Shown here: in pieces, positions 37,129 to 49,200 of the stretch
Numbering within the stretch: the first letter of the stretch is position 1
Layout: the number at the start of each line of letters is the position of its first letter
From: CAZJHX01 sp964545715
GTDB lineage: Bacteria; Myxococcota_A; UBA9042; GCA-2863065
Direction of reading: 5' to 3'
NCBI GenBank assembly: GCA_964545715.1
Contig: CAZJHX010000017.1
Location: 1 to 64,000, forward strand
DNA: 64,000 nucleotides
Made by a program: the position numbers and the translations under genes
Notes under the pieces: model-generated
Seen by the model: the letters and a program-made list of their open reading frames with translations, nothing else
Database searches by the model: none
Told to the model about the DNA's origin: nothing

Positions 37129-37461
37129 TCAGCCGAGCGCCGACTCCTCCACTTCTGCCGGGGCGCTGCGTTGGGCAACACGGTCGCGCAGTGGTCTTGC
37201 AGGCTTGAAATAAGCGACCTTCTTGGCCGAAATGGTGACCGTCTCGCCGGTGACCTGATGGGTCGTCGTGCGTGCGCTACGGCCTTTGACGCCGAATGTG
37301 CCGAACCCCTGGAACGTGAGCCGAGCTTCATCATCGAGTACCGACGCGATGATGCCTTTGCCGGGCTCGGTGCCAAATAGCGCGTCGAGTACTTCGACCG
37401 CCTTGTCTTCGCTGAGTCCACACTGCTCGGCCAGCAGCCGGACAACGTCGGCCGTATTCAT
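37129..37461 (-). CDS. HU-family DNA-binding protein
   Basis: ATG 37461 (MNTADVVRLLAEQCGLSEDK) gives 110 residues. It fits the HU/IHF fold: two N-terminal helices, the beta-hairpin entry FQGFGTFGVKGRSARTTT, and the DNA-binding arm followed by ISAKKVAYFKPARPLRDRV. The arm lacks the usual Arg-Asn-Pro motif (here HQVTGETVTI), so bending activity may differ. A short C-terminal extension (QRSAPAEVEESALG) is added. It stands alone with 175 bases upstream that hold no gene. Confidence 0.8.
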   Translation of the reverse strand: MNTADVVRLLAEQCGLSEDKAVEVLDALFGTEPGKGIIASVLDDEARLTFQGFGTFGVKGRSARTTTHQVTGETVTISAKKVAYFKPARPLRDRVAQRSAPAEVEESALG

Positions 37462-37636
37462 GAGTTCCACCCGCCGCTGTTGGGCCCGGTCCAAGGATGT
37501 CCCCAATCGAACATCGCGCCATGTGGGTACTCGCACTAATCCAATTGTGCAACTGAACCTGCTGTCCATCCTCAAAACCCATCCAGGCTTGTGGCGCACG
37601 CGTTGGCGGCCATCCAGCGCGGGCGAGTGAGCGCTC

Positions 37637-38713
37637 TTACGGCGCGGATTCAGGGGCGGTGAAGTCGATGGCGGCGCACTGCTCGAACGCCCACACGCAG
37701 CCACCCTCGATCATGCAGCCGGCGCAGGTAGGCGACGTCGGGTCGGTCTCACACGGCACGACACACCACGTGATCACGCACGCCATGGACGCTCCGTAGC
37801 AGTCGGCGCAGGCGCTGGTGAGCCCGACGGTGCTCGTCAGGCACTGCGCGGAGCAGACGTCCATCGCTTCGTCGGCCGTCTGGCACTGCAGCGCGCACTG
37901 AAAAGCCGCCCCCGACACGTCCTCGGCCTTGTGGATCGCGGTGTCAACGCCGCCGACGCAGCCCTCGGGGCTTGGGCCCTGGCCGATCAACACCGCGCGG
38001 CCGGAGCACTGTTGGAAGGGCTTGAGGCAGCCCACGCTGGTCAGACAGGTGTGGCAGTCCTGGCCCGCGGGGTTGACGATGCAGGGGGCCGCGCAGCCGG
38101 TCGTGGCGGCACACTGGGCCACCTCAGCGTAACAGCCGCCGCAGTCGGTGGTGACGGCACCGGACGTGGCGTAGCAGTCCGTGGCGCATGCGGCGAAGTC
38201 AGCCTTGTCCGCGCACGCCACGGGGCAGGTCTGCAGGGCCGAATAGAAGACCTCTGAGCTGATCGCCAGCTCGTCGGCAGCGGACACGCACGCGTCGACC
38301 ACGGGCTCTATCGGGGTGCCCGCGTCGGCGGTCGCAGTGTCGGTGGCGGTCGCCGTGTCCTGCGCGCCGGTATCCGCGGCGGGTCCGGCGTCAGGGACCT
38401 CCCCCATGTCCGTGGCAGGCGTGTCCGCGGTCACGACGTCTTCAGGGTCGGCGCCGGCGTCCTCGGTCCCGTCGTCGACCGTGGCATCGGTGCTCGGCGC
38501 GGCATCGTCGTCGGCGCCGGCGATATCGGGCGTCAGCTCGTCGGTCGTGACATCGGCGTCTGTCGCGTCGTCAGGTCCAGCGGCCGCGATGTCCTCGGGG
38601 GCGGTCGCCGAGTCCGGGCCGGCGTCGGCTTTTGGGGAGTCCGGGCCGTCCGTGGCAGGGCAGCCCGCCACCAGGACCATCGCCGCTCCTATCGTGATAA
38701 CGCGTCGTCGCAT
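37637..38713 (-). CDS. Cys-rich lipoprotein with Asp/Ala/Thr linker
   Basis: ATG 38713 has GGGAGGAG immediately upstream and encodes a lipoprotein signal ending VLVAGC. A linker of about 115 residues rich in D/A/T follows. The C-terminal 200 residues hold about 25 Cys in repeated arrays (CYAEVAQCAATTGCAAPC, CHTCLTSVGCLKPFQQC, CADCYGASMACVITWCVVPC). These suggest disulfide-bonded four-helix-like Cys-rich modules seen in Myxococcota secreted proteins. Ligand unknown; likely surface-exposed. Confidence 0.7.
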   Translation of the reverse strand: MRRRVITIGAAMVLVAGCPATDGPDSPKADAGPDSATAPEDIAAAGPDDATDADVTTDELTPDIAGADDDAAPSTDATVDDGTEDAGADPEDVVTADTPATDMGEVPDAGPAADTGAQDTATATDTATADAGTPIEPVVDACVSAADELAISSEVFYSALQTCPVACADKADFAACATDCYATSGAVTTDCGGCYAEVAQCAATTGCAAPCIVNPAGQDCHTCLTSVGCLKPFQQCSGRAVLIGQGPSPEGCVGGVDTAIHKAEDVSGAAFQCALQCQTADEAMDVCSAQCLTSTVGLTSACADCYGASMACVITWCVVPCETDPTSPTCAGCMIEGGCVWAFEQCAAIDFTAPESAP

Positions 38714-38783
38714 GACTCCTCCCACCTGCTCCGATCGATCACGACCATACCAGACGCGGTCTGCGCTGCGTCCTCGTCGCCGG

Positions 38784-39045
38784 CTACTTGCAGATGCCGT
38801 CCACGTCGAGGCCTTCGCCCTTGGCGCCGCTCTCGCCGATGCGCAGGTCAGTCACGCGATCGACGGTGGGCAGCGCGTCCAGCGGGCCCTCGCACTCACC
38901 GCTGACGACGGCGATGGTGCCGGGCAGCGACTCGACGACGATGCCGACCGACGCGGACTCCAGCACGCCGTCGTTGTCGGCGTCGATGTCGGACTTGATG
39001 ACGTTCTCAAGGGTGTTTTTGATCGCGTCTTTGCTGGACCACTTC
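38784..39045 (-). pseudogene. C-terminal fragment of a secreted protein
   Basis: The minus strand reads KDAIKNTLENVIKSDIDADN with GVLESASVGIVVESLPG and ends DVDGICK before stop. There is no credible start; the reading frame runs straight into the plus-strand integrase remnant near 39045-39060. Its family is unknown. It appears truncated by insertion of the mobile element. Confidence 0.5.
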
Positions 39046-39054
39046 ATCTTCCTC

Positions 39055-39243
39055 GGCGTCGGCCACGTCCGACGCGTGCTGTCCATGGACGTCCGCCATT
39101 ACAACGGTGGGCGCCCGTCGCAGGCGATCCATGGGATCCCCGCGCCGTATCCGGAGTTGCAGAAGCGGCTGCCTGAACACGGGAAGCTGGTGGCGCTCCC
39201 GGTGCTCGGTGCATTGATCCACGACTATCGCCTCGCGGCGTAG
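39055..39243 (+). pseudogene. Integrase/transposase C-terminal fragment (rve type)
   Basis: The plus strand translates as HVRRVLSMDVRHYNGGRPSQ, then AIHGIPAPYPELQK and VALPVLGALIHDYRLAA, ending TAG 39241-39243. This matches the end of rve-superfamily integrases ('YVxHYNxxRPHQGIG...PP...GxVVALPxLGGLHHxYxxxA'). The catalytic DDE residues are missing, so it is a scar of an insertion sequence. Confidence 0.7.
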
Positions 39244-39353
39244 GGATTCCGTTCTGGCCAAGGATACTCGACGGCGATCTTGTCTTCGCCCCACCCGGTG
39301 CAGTTCAGCACCTTCAACGGCCGACCCGCCTCCGGATTCGCCGGTATCTCGGG

Positions 39354-39838
39354 TCAGGCCGACTCCGTCTCCTCTAGTGTGGCTTCAAGGTATGGGATCA
39401 CGGCCAGGTCCTTGGGACGACCCGCCCGTTGCTTGATGGCGATGAGCGCCGACAGTTCGAGCACCCGCAGTGTCGATTGGCCTTCGATCGGCAGCGGCGA
39501 TGAGGAGTCGAGCAGATCATCGTAGGTCTTGTCCCCATCGATCGTTCCCAGGCAGTCCAGGCGGCCGTACTTCGTGCTGAGTAGTTGGTGCCCCGGCCCG
39601 AGCAAGTGGGAGGCTGAGGGACTGAGTCGACGCGGGGCGAAACGGTATACGGCTTCCAACTCCGCCAGGACTAGAAGCAGGCGGTCGATGTTCTCCGGGG
39701 TCCGCCGGTGGACGATGTCTACGTCGGAGGTGCTCAAAGGCACCCCCGGAGGACACCCGACATCATTCCAACGATGACGACTTCGACCTGATGGGCAGCC
39801 AGTATGCGGAGGATGTCAGCGGCGCTGAGCGGCGTCAT
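39354..39838 (-). pseudogene. MNT/AbiEii-like nucleotidyltransferase, frameshifted
   Basis: From ATG 39838 the first frame gives MTPLSAADILRILAAHQVEV then VIVGMMSGVLRG; one base is missing in the C5 run at 39743-39747, and the next frame continues VPLSTSDVDIVHRRTPENID through to LAVIPYLEATLEE. The TSDxDI (metal-binding Asp pair) and GRPKDL motifs mark the nucleotidyltransferase family found in type II/IV-like toxin-antitoxin and defence modules. Adding one base restores a full-length protein of about 160 residues, so recent mutation or sequencing error is likely. It overlaps the small gene at 39816. Confidence 0.65.
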
Positions 39839-39980
39839 TCAACTCCCGGACACGGATCAGGGAATTGAGCAGTGCCTGCATGCGTCTCACGCGCTCCATC
39901 GGCGTGAGCGCTAACAACTCGCGTATCTCTTGTCGGTCGATCCCGCGGTGGTCGATGTTTACGGAGGATGACCTCGGCAT
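39816..39980 (-). CDS. Small 54-residue partner of the nucleotidyltransferase
   Basis: Frame from ATG 39980: MPRSSSVNIDHRGIDRQEIR, then helical LLALTPMERVRRMQALLNSL and ending AQRR. The 'LTPxERxRRMQxLLNSLxRxR' segment resembles small proteins encoded just upstream of such nucleotidyltransferases; the 23-base overlap with the downstream frame implies translational coupling. It could be the antitoxin or partner half of a two-gene module; that role is inferred from context only. Confidence 0.55.
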   Translation of the reverse strand: MPRSSSVNIDHRGIDRQEIRELLALTPMERVRRMQALLNSLIRVRELNDAAQRR

Positions 39981-40288
39981 ACGTTCAGGGTATCACTCGC
40001 CGTAATCCGCGAACACCTGTCATTGCTCGGACCCGTGCGGGCTACTCTTCTGACCGGCCAGCAGATGCCCGATTTCAAGCGTGGACGAAAGGAGTAGCCA
40101 GGACGGGGCAGCGTACCACGTTGGTTTACTCGCTAATCCCGACCTCGACAACTGGCTACAGCCTCCATCCGCGCCGCGCAGCGGCCCGACCGGAACGCGT
40201 TGAAAAGGAGGTCGTTATGCTCGGCAAGATCGTCGCTGCGGTGGAGAACACGATCGTTGTCTAGAGCAAGGTTTAGCCCCGCCCTGAC
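39981..40288 (+). other. Intergenic stretch with a 15-codon ORF behind a strong Shine-Dalgarno
   Basis: No gene of normal size is supported here. AAAAGGAGG at 40203-40211 precedes ATG 40217, which opens a 15-codon frame (MLGKIVAAVENTIVV, stop TAG 40262-40264). The frame is open upstream to 39968 but with unconvincing composition. It could be a gene start cut off by rearrangement next to the giant gene's 3' end, or a leader peptide. Confidence 0.3.
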
Positions 40289-43200
40289 CTATTCGCAGGC
40301 CGTTTGGCCGGCGTTGCAGACCGTGCCCGGCAGACAGATGCCGCACTGGCCTCCACAGCCGTCGGCGCCGCAGACCTTGCCGGCGCAGTCCGGCGCGCAG
40401 GCGACGTCCAGCGTGTAGGCGCCGTCGTTGAGCGCGTTTGAGTTACTGAAGCCGTCCACAACGATGTAGTAGGTCGTGCCGCCCAGCATATCCAACGTCA
40501 GGGACTCCGTGCAGCTGGAGCAGATGTCGTCGTCCGCACCCAGGCACGTGTTGGCGATGTCCGCGCAGTCGCTCACCACGTACAGGTTGGAGTCGAAGCC
40601 CGATCCGGTCAGGTCCACCTTGTATTTGCCGTCCGTGGCCGGCGTGAAGGCCCAGACCTGGTCGGGAGCCCCGTTGCCCCAGGTGCTCTCACCCGGGCAC
40701 TGGCCGGTGCTGTAGCCGTAGTCGTTGCCGAAGCCCGTCGTGTCGCCCGTGCCGCTGAACGGCAGCGCACCGACCGCAAACGGGTTGGCGCACAGATCGC
40801 CCTGACGCGTGACCTCCAGCGAGTACACCCCGTCGTTGGTGATGCTGCTGTTACTGAAACCGTCCACGACGATGTAGTAGGTCGTCCCCGCCGTCAGCGC
40901 CAGAGACAAGCTCTCGGTGCAGTTGGAGCAGATGTCGTCATCGGCGCCCAGGCACGTGTTGGCGATGTCGGCGCAGTCGGTCACGACGTACAGGTTGGAG
41001 TCGAACGCGGTCCCTGTGAGCTTGATGTCATAGGTGCCGTCGACCGACGGAGTGAAGGCGTGCACATGATCCGGCGCGCCGTTGCCCCAGGTGCCCTCAC
41101 CCGGACACTGGCCGGTGCTGTAACCGTAGTTGTTGTCGAAGCCGGTGGTGTCGCCCGTGGCGGTGTACGACAAGCCGGCGCCCACAAACGGGTTCTGGCA
41201 GGTGTCGCCCTGCGTCTGGCACTTGGACTGGTCGATGCTGCAGACCTCGTCCGCACCACACGCGCCGCAGCTGCCGCCGCAGCCGTCGTCGCCGCAGACT
41301 TTGCCGGTGCATGCAGGAACGCACTCGCACACGGACTGATCAGCGCTGCACGCCTCGTTGGCCGCGCAGTCGCCGCAGCTGCCGCCGCAGCCGTCGTCGC
41401 CGCAGACCTTGCCGGTGCAAGCGGGGACGCACTCGCACACGGACTGATCCGCGCTGCACGCCTCGTTGGCCGCACAGGAGCCGCAGGAGCCGCCGCAGCC
41501 GTCGTCACCGCAGACCTTGCCGGCGCAGTCCGGGGCGCAAACCGTCAGCTCGTAGGCACCATCGTTGGTGATGCTGCTGTTGCTGAAGCCGTCGACCACG
41601 ATGTAGTAGGTCGTGCCGCCCAACAGATCCAACGACAGGTTTTCGGTGCAGTTCGAGCAGATGTCGTCGTCCGCACCCAGGCACGTGTTGGCGATGTCAT
41701 CGCAGTCGGTCACCACATACAGGTTCGAGTCGAAGCCGGTCCCCGTCAACTGAATGCTGTAGGGCCCGTCCGCCGCGGGCGTGAAGGCCCAGATCTGGTC
41801 GGGCGCGCCGTTGCCCCACGTGCCCTCGCCCGGACACTGGCCCGTGCTGTAACCGTAGTCGTTGTTGAAGCCGGTCGTGTCGCCGGTGCCGGTGAACGGC
41901 AGCGCGCCGACGGTGAACGGGTTGGGGCAGGTGTCGCCGCGCCGGTCGACCGTCAGCGTGTACACACCGTCGTTGGTAATGCTGCTGTTGCTGAAGCCGT
42001 CCACGATGATGAAGTAGGTCGTCCCCGCGGTCAGATCCAGCGACAGGCTCTCCGTGCAGTTGGAGCAGATGTCGTCATCGGCACCCAGGCACGTGTTGGC
42101 GATGTCGGCGCAGTCGGTGACGACGTACAGGTTGGAGTCAAAGCCCGACCCCGTGAGCTTGATGTCGTAGGTGGCTGACACCGTGGGCGTGAACGAGTAC
42201 GCGTGCTCCGGCGCGCCGTTGCCCCAGGTGCCCTCGCCCGGGCAGTTGCCGGTGGAGTAGCCGTAGTCGTTGGCAAAGCCGGTCGTATCCGCGCTGCCCG
42301 AGAACGGGATCGAGCCCACGGTAAACGGTGCAGCGCAGGTGTCGCCGGTGTTTGGCGCCACGCAGGCCGTCTGATCCGGGCCGCACGACTCGCCCACCGG
42401 GCAGGTCCCGCAGTCGCCGGCGCACCCGTCGGTCCCGCACACCTTGCCGGTGCAATCGGGCACGCACTCGCAGGCGCTCTGGTCGACGCTGCACGCCTCG
42501 TTGGCCGCGCACGTGCCGCAGACGCCGCCGCAGCCGTCATCGCCGCACACCTTGCCGGTGCACGCCGGGACGCACTCGCACACGCTCTGGTCGACGCTGC
42601 ACGCCTCGTTGGGCGCGCACGTGCCGCAGCTGCCGCCACAGCCGTCATCGCCGCACACCTTGCCGGTGCACGCCGGGACGCACTCGCAGGCGCTCTGGTC
42701 CGCGCTGCACGCCTCGTTGGCCGCGCACGTACCGCAGACGCCGCCACAGCCGTCGTCGCCACACACCTTGCCGGTGCACGCCGGGACGCACTCGCAGACG
42801 CTCTGGTCCGCGCTGCACGCCTCGTTGGCCCCGCACGTGCCGCAGCTGCCGCCACAGCCGTCGTCGCCACACACCTTGCCGGTGCACTCGGGCACGCAGG
42901 CCGCGTCGGTCACCGCCAGCGTGTACGCGCCGTCGTTGTTGATGTTCGAGTTACTGAACCCGTCCACGATGATGTAGTAGGTCGTCCCCGCGGTCAGATC
43001 CAACGACAAGCTCTCGGTGCAGTTGGAGCAGATGTCCTCATCCGCGCCCAGACACGTCGTCGCAATGTCCGCGCAGTCCGTGACCACGTACAGGTTGGAG
43101 TCGAAGGCCGTACCGGTGAGCTCCACGTTGTAGGTGCTGTCCGCGGTCGGCGTGAAGGCCCAGATCTGGTCGGGCGCGCCGTTACCCCAGGTGCCCTCAC

Positions 43201-46200
43201 CAGCGCACTGGCCGGAGCTGTACCCATAGTCGTTGGCGAAGCCGGTCGTGTCGCCGGTTCCTGAGAACGGCAGCGCGCCAACCGTGAACGGGTTGGGGCA
43301 CGTGTCGCCCTTCAGCGTGACGTCCAGCGTGTAGGCCCCGTCGTTTGTCGGGCTGCTGTTACTGAAGCCGTCGACGATGATGTAGTAGGTCGTTCCGGCC
43401 GTCAGATCCAACGTCAGGCTCTCGGTGCAGTTGGAGCAGATGTCCTCGTCCGCGCCCAGGCAGCTGTTGCCGATGTCCGCGCAGTCGGTGACCACGTACA
43501 GGTTGGAGTCGAACCCGGTGCCTGTGAGGTTGATGTCATAGGAGCCGTCGAGGGTCGGCGTGAAGGCGTGCACCTGATCGGGCGCGCCGTTGCCCCAGTT
43601 GGACTCACCCGGGCACTGGCCCGCCGTGTAGCCGTAGTCGTTGACGAAGCCGGTCGTGTCGCCGGTCGCGTTGTACGCGGTGCCGCTACCCGTGAAGGCG
43701 TTCTGGCAGGTGTCACCCTCGGCCTGACACACGGCCTGGTCCGTGCTGCACACCTCGGTGGCCGCGCAGGTGCCGCAGCTGCCGCCACAGCCGTCGTCGC
43801 CACACACCTTGCCGGTGCAATCCGGCGTGCACACACACACCGACTGGTCGGCGCTGCAAGCCTCATTGGCCGCACAGTCGCCGCAGCTGCCGCCGCAGCC
43901 GTCGTCGCCGCAGACCTTGCCGGTGCAGTCAGGGGCGCACTCACAGGCGGTCTGGTCCACGCTGCAGGCCTCGTTGGCCCCGCAGCCGGGCGCGCAAGTG
44001 CCGCCACAGCCGTCGTCACCGCAGATCTTGCCGGTGCACGCGGGCACACAGGCGGCGTCCGTCACCGTGAGGGTGTACGCGCCGTCGTTGGTGATGCTGC
44101 TGTTGCTGAAGCCGTCGACGATGATGTAGTACGTCGTGCCCGCGGTCAGATCGAGGGACAAGCTCTCCGTACAGCTGGAGCAGATGTCCTCGTCCGCGCC
44201 CAGGCACGTCGTCGCGATGTCCGCGCAGTCGGTCACCACGTACAAGTTGGAGTCGAAGCCGCTGCCGGTGAGCTCGATGTCGAACGTGCCGTCCGCTGCC
44301 GGCGTGAACGACCACACCTGCTCAGGCGCGCCGTTGCCCCATGTGCTCTCACCGGCGCACTGGCCGGTGCTGTAGCCGTAGTCGTTGGCGAACCCGGTCG
44401 TGTCGCCGGTCCCGCTGAACGGCACCGCACCGACCACGAACGGATCGGCGCAGGTGTCACCCTTCAGGTCGACGGTCAGCGTGTAGGCGCCGTCGTTGGT
44501 CGCGCTGGTGTTGCTGAAGCCGTCGACGATGATGAAGTAGGTCGTGCCGGCCGTCAGATCCAGCGACAGGCTCTCGGTGCAGCTGGAGCAGATGTCCTCG
44601 TCCGCGCCCAGGCAGGTGTTGGCGATGTCCGTGCAATCGGTGACCACGTACAAGGTGGAGTCAAAGCCGGCCCCCGTCAGCGTGATGTCGTAGGTGCCGT
44701 CCACGGTCGGCGTGAAGCTGTACGCCGTGTCGGGCGCGCCGTTGCCCCACGTGCCCTCGCCCGGGCACTGACCACTGCTGTAGCCGTAGTCGTTGTTGAA
44801 GCCTGTCGTGTCGCCGGTCCCGCTGAACGGCACGCCGGCGATCGGCAGCGCGTTGGTGCAGGTCTCACCGTCCTGAGTCGCCTCGCACAGCGCCTGATCC
44901 GCCGAGCAGGTCTCGTCCAGCGCGCACGTCCCGCACACGCCGCCGCAGCCGTCGTCGCCGCAGACCTTGCCGGCGCAGTCGGGCGCACACACGCACGACC
45001 CGGATGCGTCACAGGTCTCGGGCAGCACGCAGGTGCCGCAAGAGCCGCCACAGCCGTCGTCGCCGCAGGTCTTGTCCAAGCAGTCCGGCTTGCACGTGGA
45101 GTCGATGACGTCCAGCGTGTAGGCGCCCTGCTGGTCGGAGAAGTTGCTGTAGCCGTCCACGATGATCGTGACGACTTGATCCGCGGTCAGCGGCAGCTCG
45201 ATCTCCTCGACAGCCGTGCCGCCGATCTCCTCATCCGCCGCCAGGCAGGTGCCCGCGACGTCGCCGCAGTCGGTCACCACGTAGAGGTTGGAGTCGAAGC
45301 TCGGCGTCAGCGTAAACTTGAAGGTGCCGTCGTACGGCGCCGTGAACTGGTACGCCTCGTCCGAAGACGCGCCGCCCCAGCCGGTGGCCTCGCCCGCACA
45401 CTCGCCCGCACCGTATGAGTAGTCGGGGCTGGCGTCGGTCGTGTCACCCGTCGCCTGGTACGGCAGCGCGCCGACCACAAACGGGTTGCTGCAGCGGTCA
45501 CCCAGAGGGAAGACCTCCAGCGAGTACGTACCGGACGCGTTGCTGCCGTTGCTCCAGCCGTCCACCACGATGAAGTACGTGGTGCCCGCCGTCATCGAGA
45601 TGGTGACGTCCTCCACCAGGTTGCTGCCCGGGACCTCATCGCCGCCCACGCAAGTGTTGTCGATGTCGGCGCAGTCCGTCACGACATAGAGGTTGGCGTC
45701 GTATGCGCCGGTCAGGGCCACGACGTAGTCGCCGTCCGCGGCCGGGGTAAACGAGTACACCTGGTCGTTGGAGCCCGCGCCCCAGCCGCCGGTCTCGGGA
45801 GCGCACACGCCCGCCGAGTAGCCGTAGTCCGGGTTGGCGCCGCCCGTGTCGCCCGTAGCGAGGAACGGCAGCGCGCCGACGGCAAACGCATTGGCGCAGA
45901 GGTCACCCTCCGGCAGACACGCCGTCCCGGCCGCGTTGCAAGCCTCGTTTGCAACCGCGTCACACGCGCCGCACGAGCCGCCACAGCCGTCGTCACCACA
46001 CACCTTGCCGGTGCAGTCGGGCGAACAGGCCGACGTGATGCCCAGGTTGTAGCTGCCGGACTGGTCGCTCAGGTTCGTGTAACCGTCGACGATCACGTAG
46101 TACGTGGTCCCGGCGGTCAGCGTCACCGTGAGCTCTTCCAGCGCGAAGCCGATCTCCTCATCCGCGCCCATGCAGCTGGCGCCGGCGTCGGCGCAGTCGG

Positions 46201-49200
46201 TGATGATGTACAGCGCGCTGTCGAAGTTGTTGGGCTTCAGCTTCACGGTGTAGTCGCCGTCCGCGATGGGCGTGAACTCGAACACCTGGTCGCTGGAGCC
46301 GTTACCAAAGCCATTGTTCTCGCCGGCACACTCGCCGGGACCGAACCCGTGATCGTTGCCGGCCGGCTTTGTGCTGGCCTGGAACGTAAACGGCAGCGCC
46401 GTCGCGTCCACCTCGAACGGGTGCGAGCAGCGGTCGCCGACCGTAAAGACGTCCAGCGTGTACGTGCCGGTGGTGTTGCCGCCGTTGTTCCAGCCGTCCA
46501 CGATCACGAAGTAGATCGTGTCCTTGGTCAGCGTCAGCACGACCTGCTCGGTCTGGTTGGACCCCGGCACCTCGTCGCCGCCCACGCAGCTGTTGGCGAT
46601 GTCGGCGCAGTCGGTGACCACGTACAGGTTGGAGTCGAACGCGCCGTTCAGCTGGAAGACGTAGTCGCCGTCGAAGGGAGCCTTCAGCGCGAACACCTGG
46701 TCGCTCGAGCCGGCGCCCCAGCCGCCCGTCTCAGGCGGGCACTCGCCGACGCCGTAACCGTAGTCCGGATTGGCCGTGGCCGTGTCGTTGGTCGCCGAGA
46801 ACGGCAGGTTGGCGATCTGGAACGCGTTGAAGCACTGGTCACCCAGCGGCACGCACTGACCCACTGCATCGCATGAGCCGCCGGCCGGGCACGTCCCGCA
46901 GGAGCCACCGCAGCCATCGCCACCGCAGATCTTGCCGGTGCATTCCGGCACGCACTGACACTGACCACCCGCGTCACACGCCTCGTTCACGGCGCAGTCG
47001 CCGCAGGAGCCGCCGCAGCCGTCGTCGCCGCACGTCTTGCCTGTGCACTCCGGCACGCACTGACACTGGCCACCCGCGTCGCAGGTCTCGTTGACCGCGC
47101 AGTCGCCGCAGGAGCCGCCGCAGCCGTCGTCGCCGCACGATTTGCCCGTGCACTCGGGCACGCACTGGCACACGCCGCCCGCGTCACAGACGTCGGTGCC
47201 GGTGCAGGTGCCGCAGGAGCCGCCGCAGCCGTCGTCGCCACAGTCCTTGCCCGCGCACTGCGGCGTACAGCCGCCCGTGGCCACCACGGTCAGGTTGTAG
47301 GTACCGGCCGCGCCTCCGCTCCAGCCGTCCACGATGATGAAGACCACCTGGTCCGCCGCCAGGGTCACGGTCACCGTCTCGACCTGGCCGCTGCCGACCT
47401 CTTCATCGCCGGCCAGGCAGGTGCCGCCGACGTCCGCGCAGTCGCTGACCACGTACAGGTTGGAGTCAAAGCCTCCGGTCAGCGTGATGTCGTAGTCGCC
47501 GTCGGCGGGGGCCGTGAACTGGTACGCCTCATCCGCGGCGCCGTTGCCCCAGCCGCCCGTCTCCGGCGGGCACTCGCCGGCCGCGTAGGCGTAGTCGTGG
47601 GCCACACCGGACGTGTCGCCGTTGACGCTGAACGGCAGCGCGCCCACCACGTACGGCAGCTCGCACTGGTCACCCAGCTTCTGGATATCCAGCGTGTACG
47701 GTCCGCTCACGTCGGAGCTGTTGCCGAAGCCGTCCACGATCACGAAGATCTGCTCGCCTGCCGTCAGGGTCACGTTGACCTCTTCCAGCTTGTTGTTGCC
47801 GATCTCGTCGTCGGCGCCCAGGCAGCTCGTGGCGATGTCCGCGCAGTCACCGACCACGTACAGGTTGGAGTCGAACGGGGCCAGCAGCGTGACGCGATAG
47901 TCACCATCCGCCGTCGCCGTGTACGCGTAGACCTCGTCGTTGGAGGCCTTGCCCCAACCACTGAGCTCGCCGGGACACTCGCCCGGGCCGTAGAAGTGGT
48001 CCGCTGTCGCGTCGCTGGTGTCGCCCGAGGCGTTGAACGGCAGGCTGTCCACCGTGAACGCGGCCTCGCACGTCTCACCCTCGGAGACGCAGGCACCCGC
48101 GCTGCAGCCCTCGCCGACCGCGCAGTCGCCGCAGCTGCCGGCGCATCCGTCGCCGCCGCAGACCTTGTCCGTGCAGTCCGGCACGCACTCGCACAGGCCC
48201 GCGTCATCGCAGATCTCGTTCTGCGCGCAGTCGCCGCAGCTGCCCCCGCAGCCGTCGTCGCCGCACACCTTGTCGGTGCAATCCGGGGCGCACTGGCACA
48301 GGCCGGCCGCGTCACAGGCGTTGCCCGGATCGCAGGTCCCGCAAGAGCCGCCGCAGCCGTCGTCGCCACAGACCTTGCCCTCGCACTGTGGTGCACAAAC
48401 GCACGCGCCGTCAGCATCGCAGACGTCGCCTGCGTCGCAGAAGCCGCACGAGCCGCCGCAGCCGTCGTCACCGCAGATCTTGCCGGCGCAGTCGGCCACG
48501 CAGGAGCACTGACCCTCGGCGTCGCAGGCCGAGCCCGCATCGCAGGTGCCGCACGAACCGCCGCACGCGTCGGGGCCGCACGTCTTGCCGTCGCACTGCG
48601 GCTTGCACACGCACTGGCCGTCGGGCGAACAGATCTGGTCGTCGGCGCACCCACCGCAGCCGCCGCCACAGCCGTCGTCGCCGCACTGCTTGTCGGTGCA
48701 GTCGGGGATGCACTGGCACGTGCCATCCACCGTGCAGATGGAGTTGGCGTCGCAGGTACCGCAGTCCGAGCCGCATTGGTCGGGACCGCACGCCTTGCCG
48801 GCGCACTGCGGAATGCACAGGCATTGGCCGTCGTCGTCGCACGCCTGGTTGACCGGGCACAGCCCACAGATACCGCCGCACTGGTCATCGCCGCAGGACT
48901 TGCCCGCGCAGTTGGCGTCTGAGTCGCAGCAGCCGCCGTTGAAGCAGACCTTGGTGCCCCCGCAGCTCGTGCCGTCCTCGGCCGTCGTCCACCCCGTAGA
49001 GGTCGTGGCCGGCTGGCAGCTCTCGCATGCGTTGATCGGGTTCACCGTGCCGGACGGGGCGCAAGCGTCGTCGATGAGGCAGAAGAATGCATTGAGCGTC
49101 GACGAGCAGGCCCCGTCCACGCAGCTGTCGGTCGTGCAGCTCAGCTGGTCGTCACAGCCGCCGCAGGAGCCGCCGCAGCCGTCGCCGCCGCAGACCTTAC

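Noticed and set aside
41060..45418. Several long plus-strand frames (372 to 616 codons) opposite the giant gene
   Set aside because: Their repeats mirror the Cys-rich gene, composition is Arg/Ala/Val rich, and they lack starts with ribosome sites.
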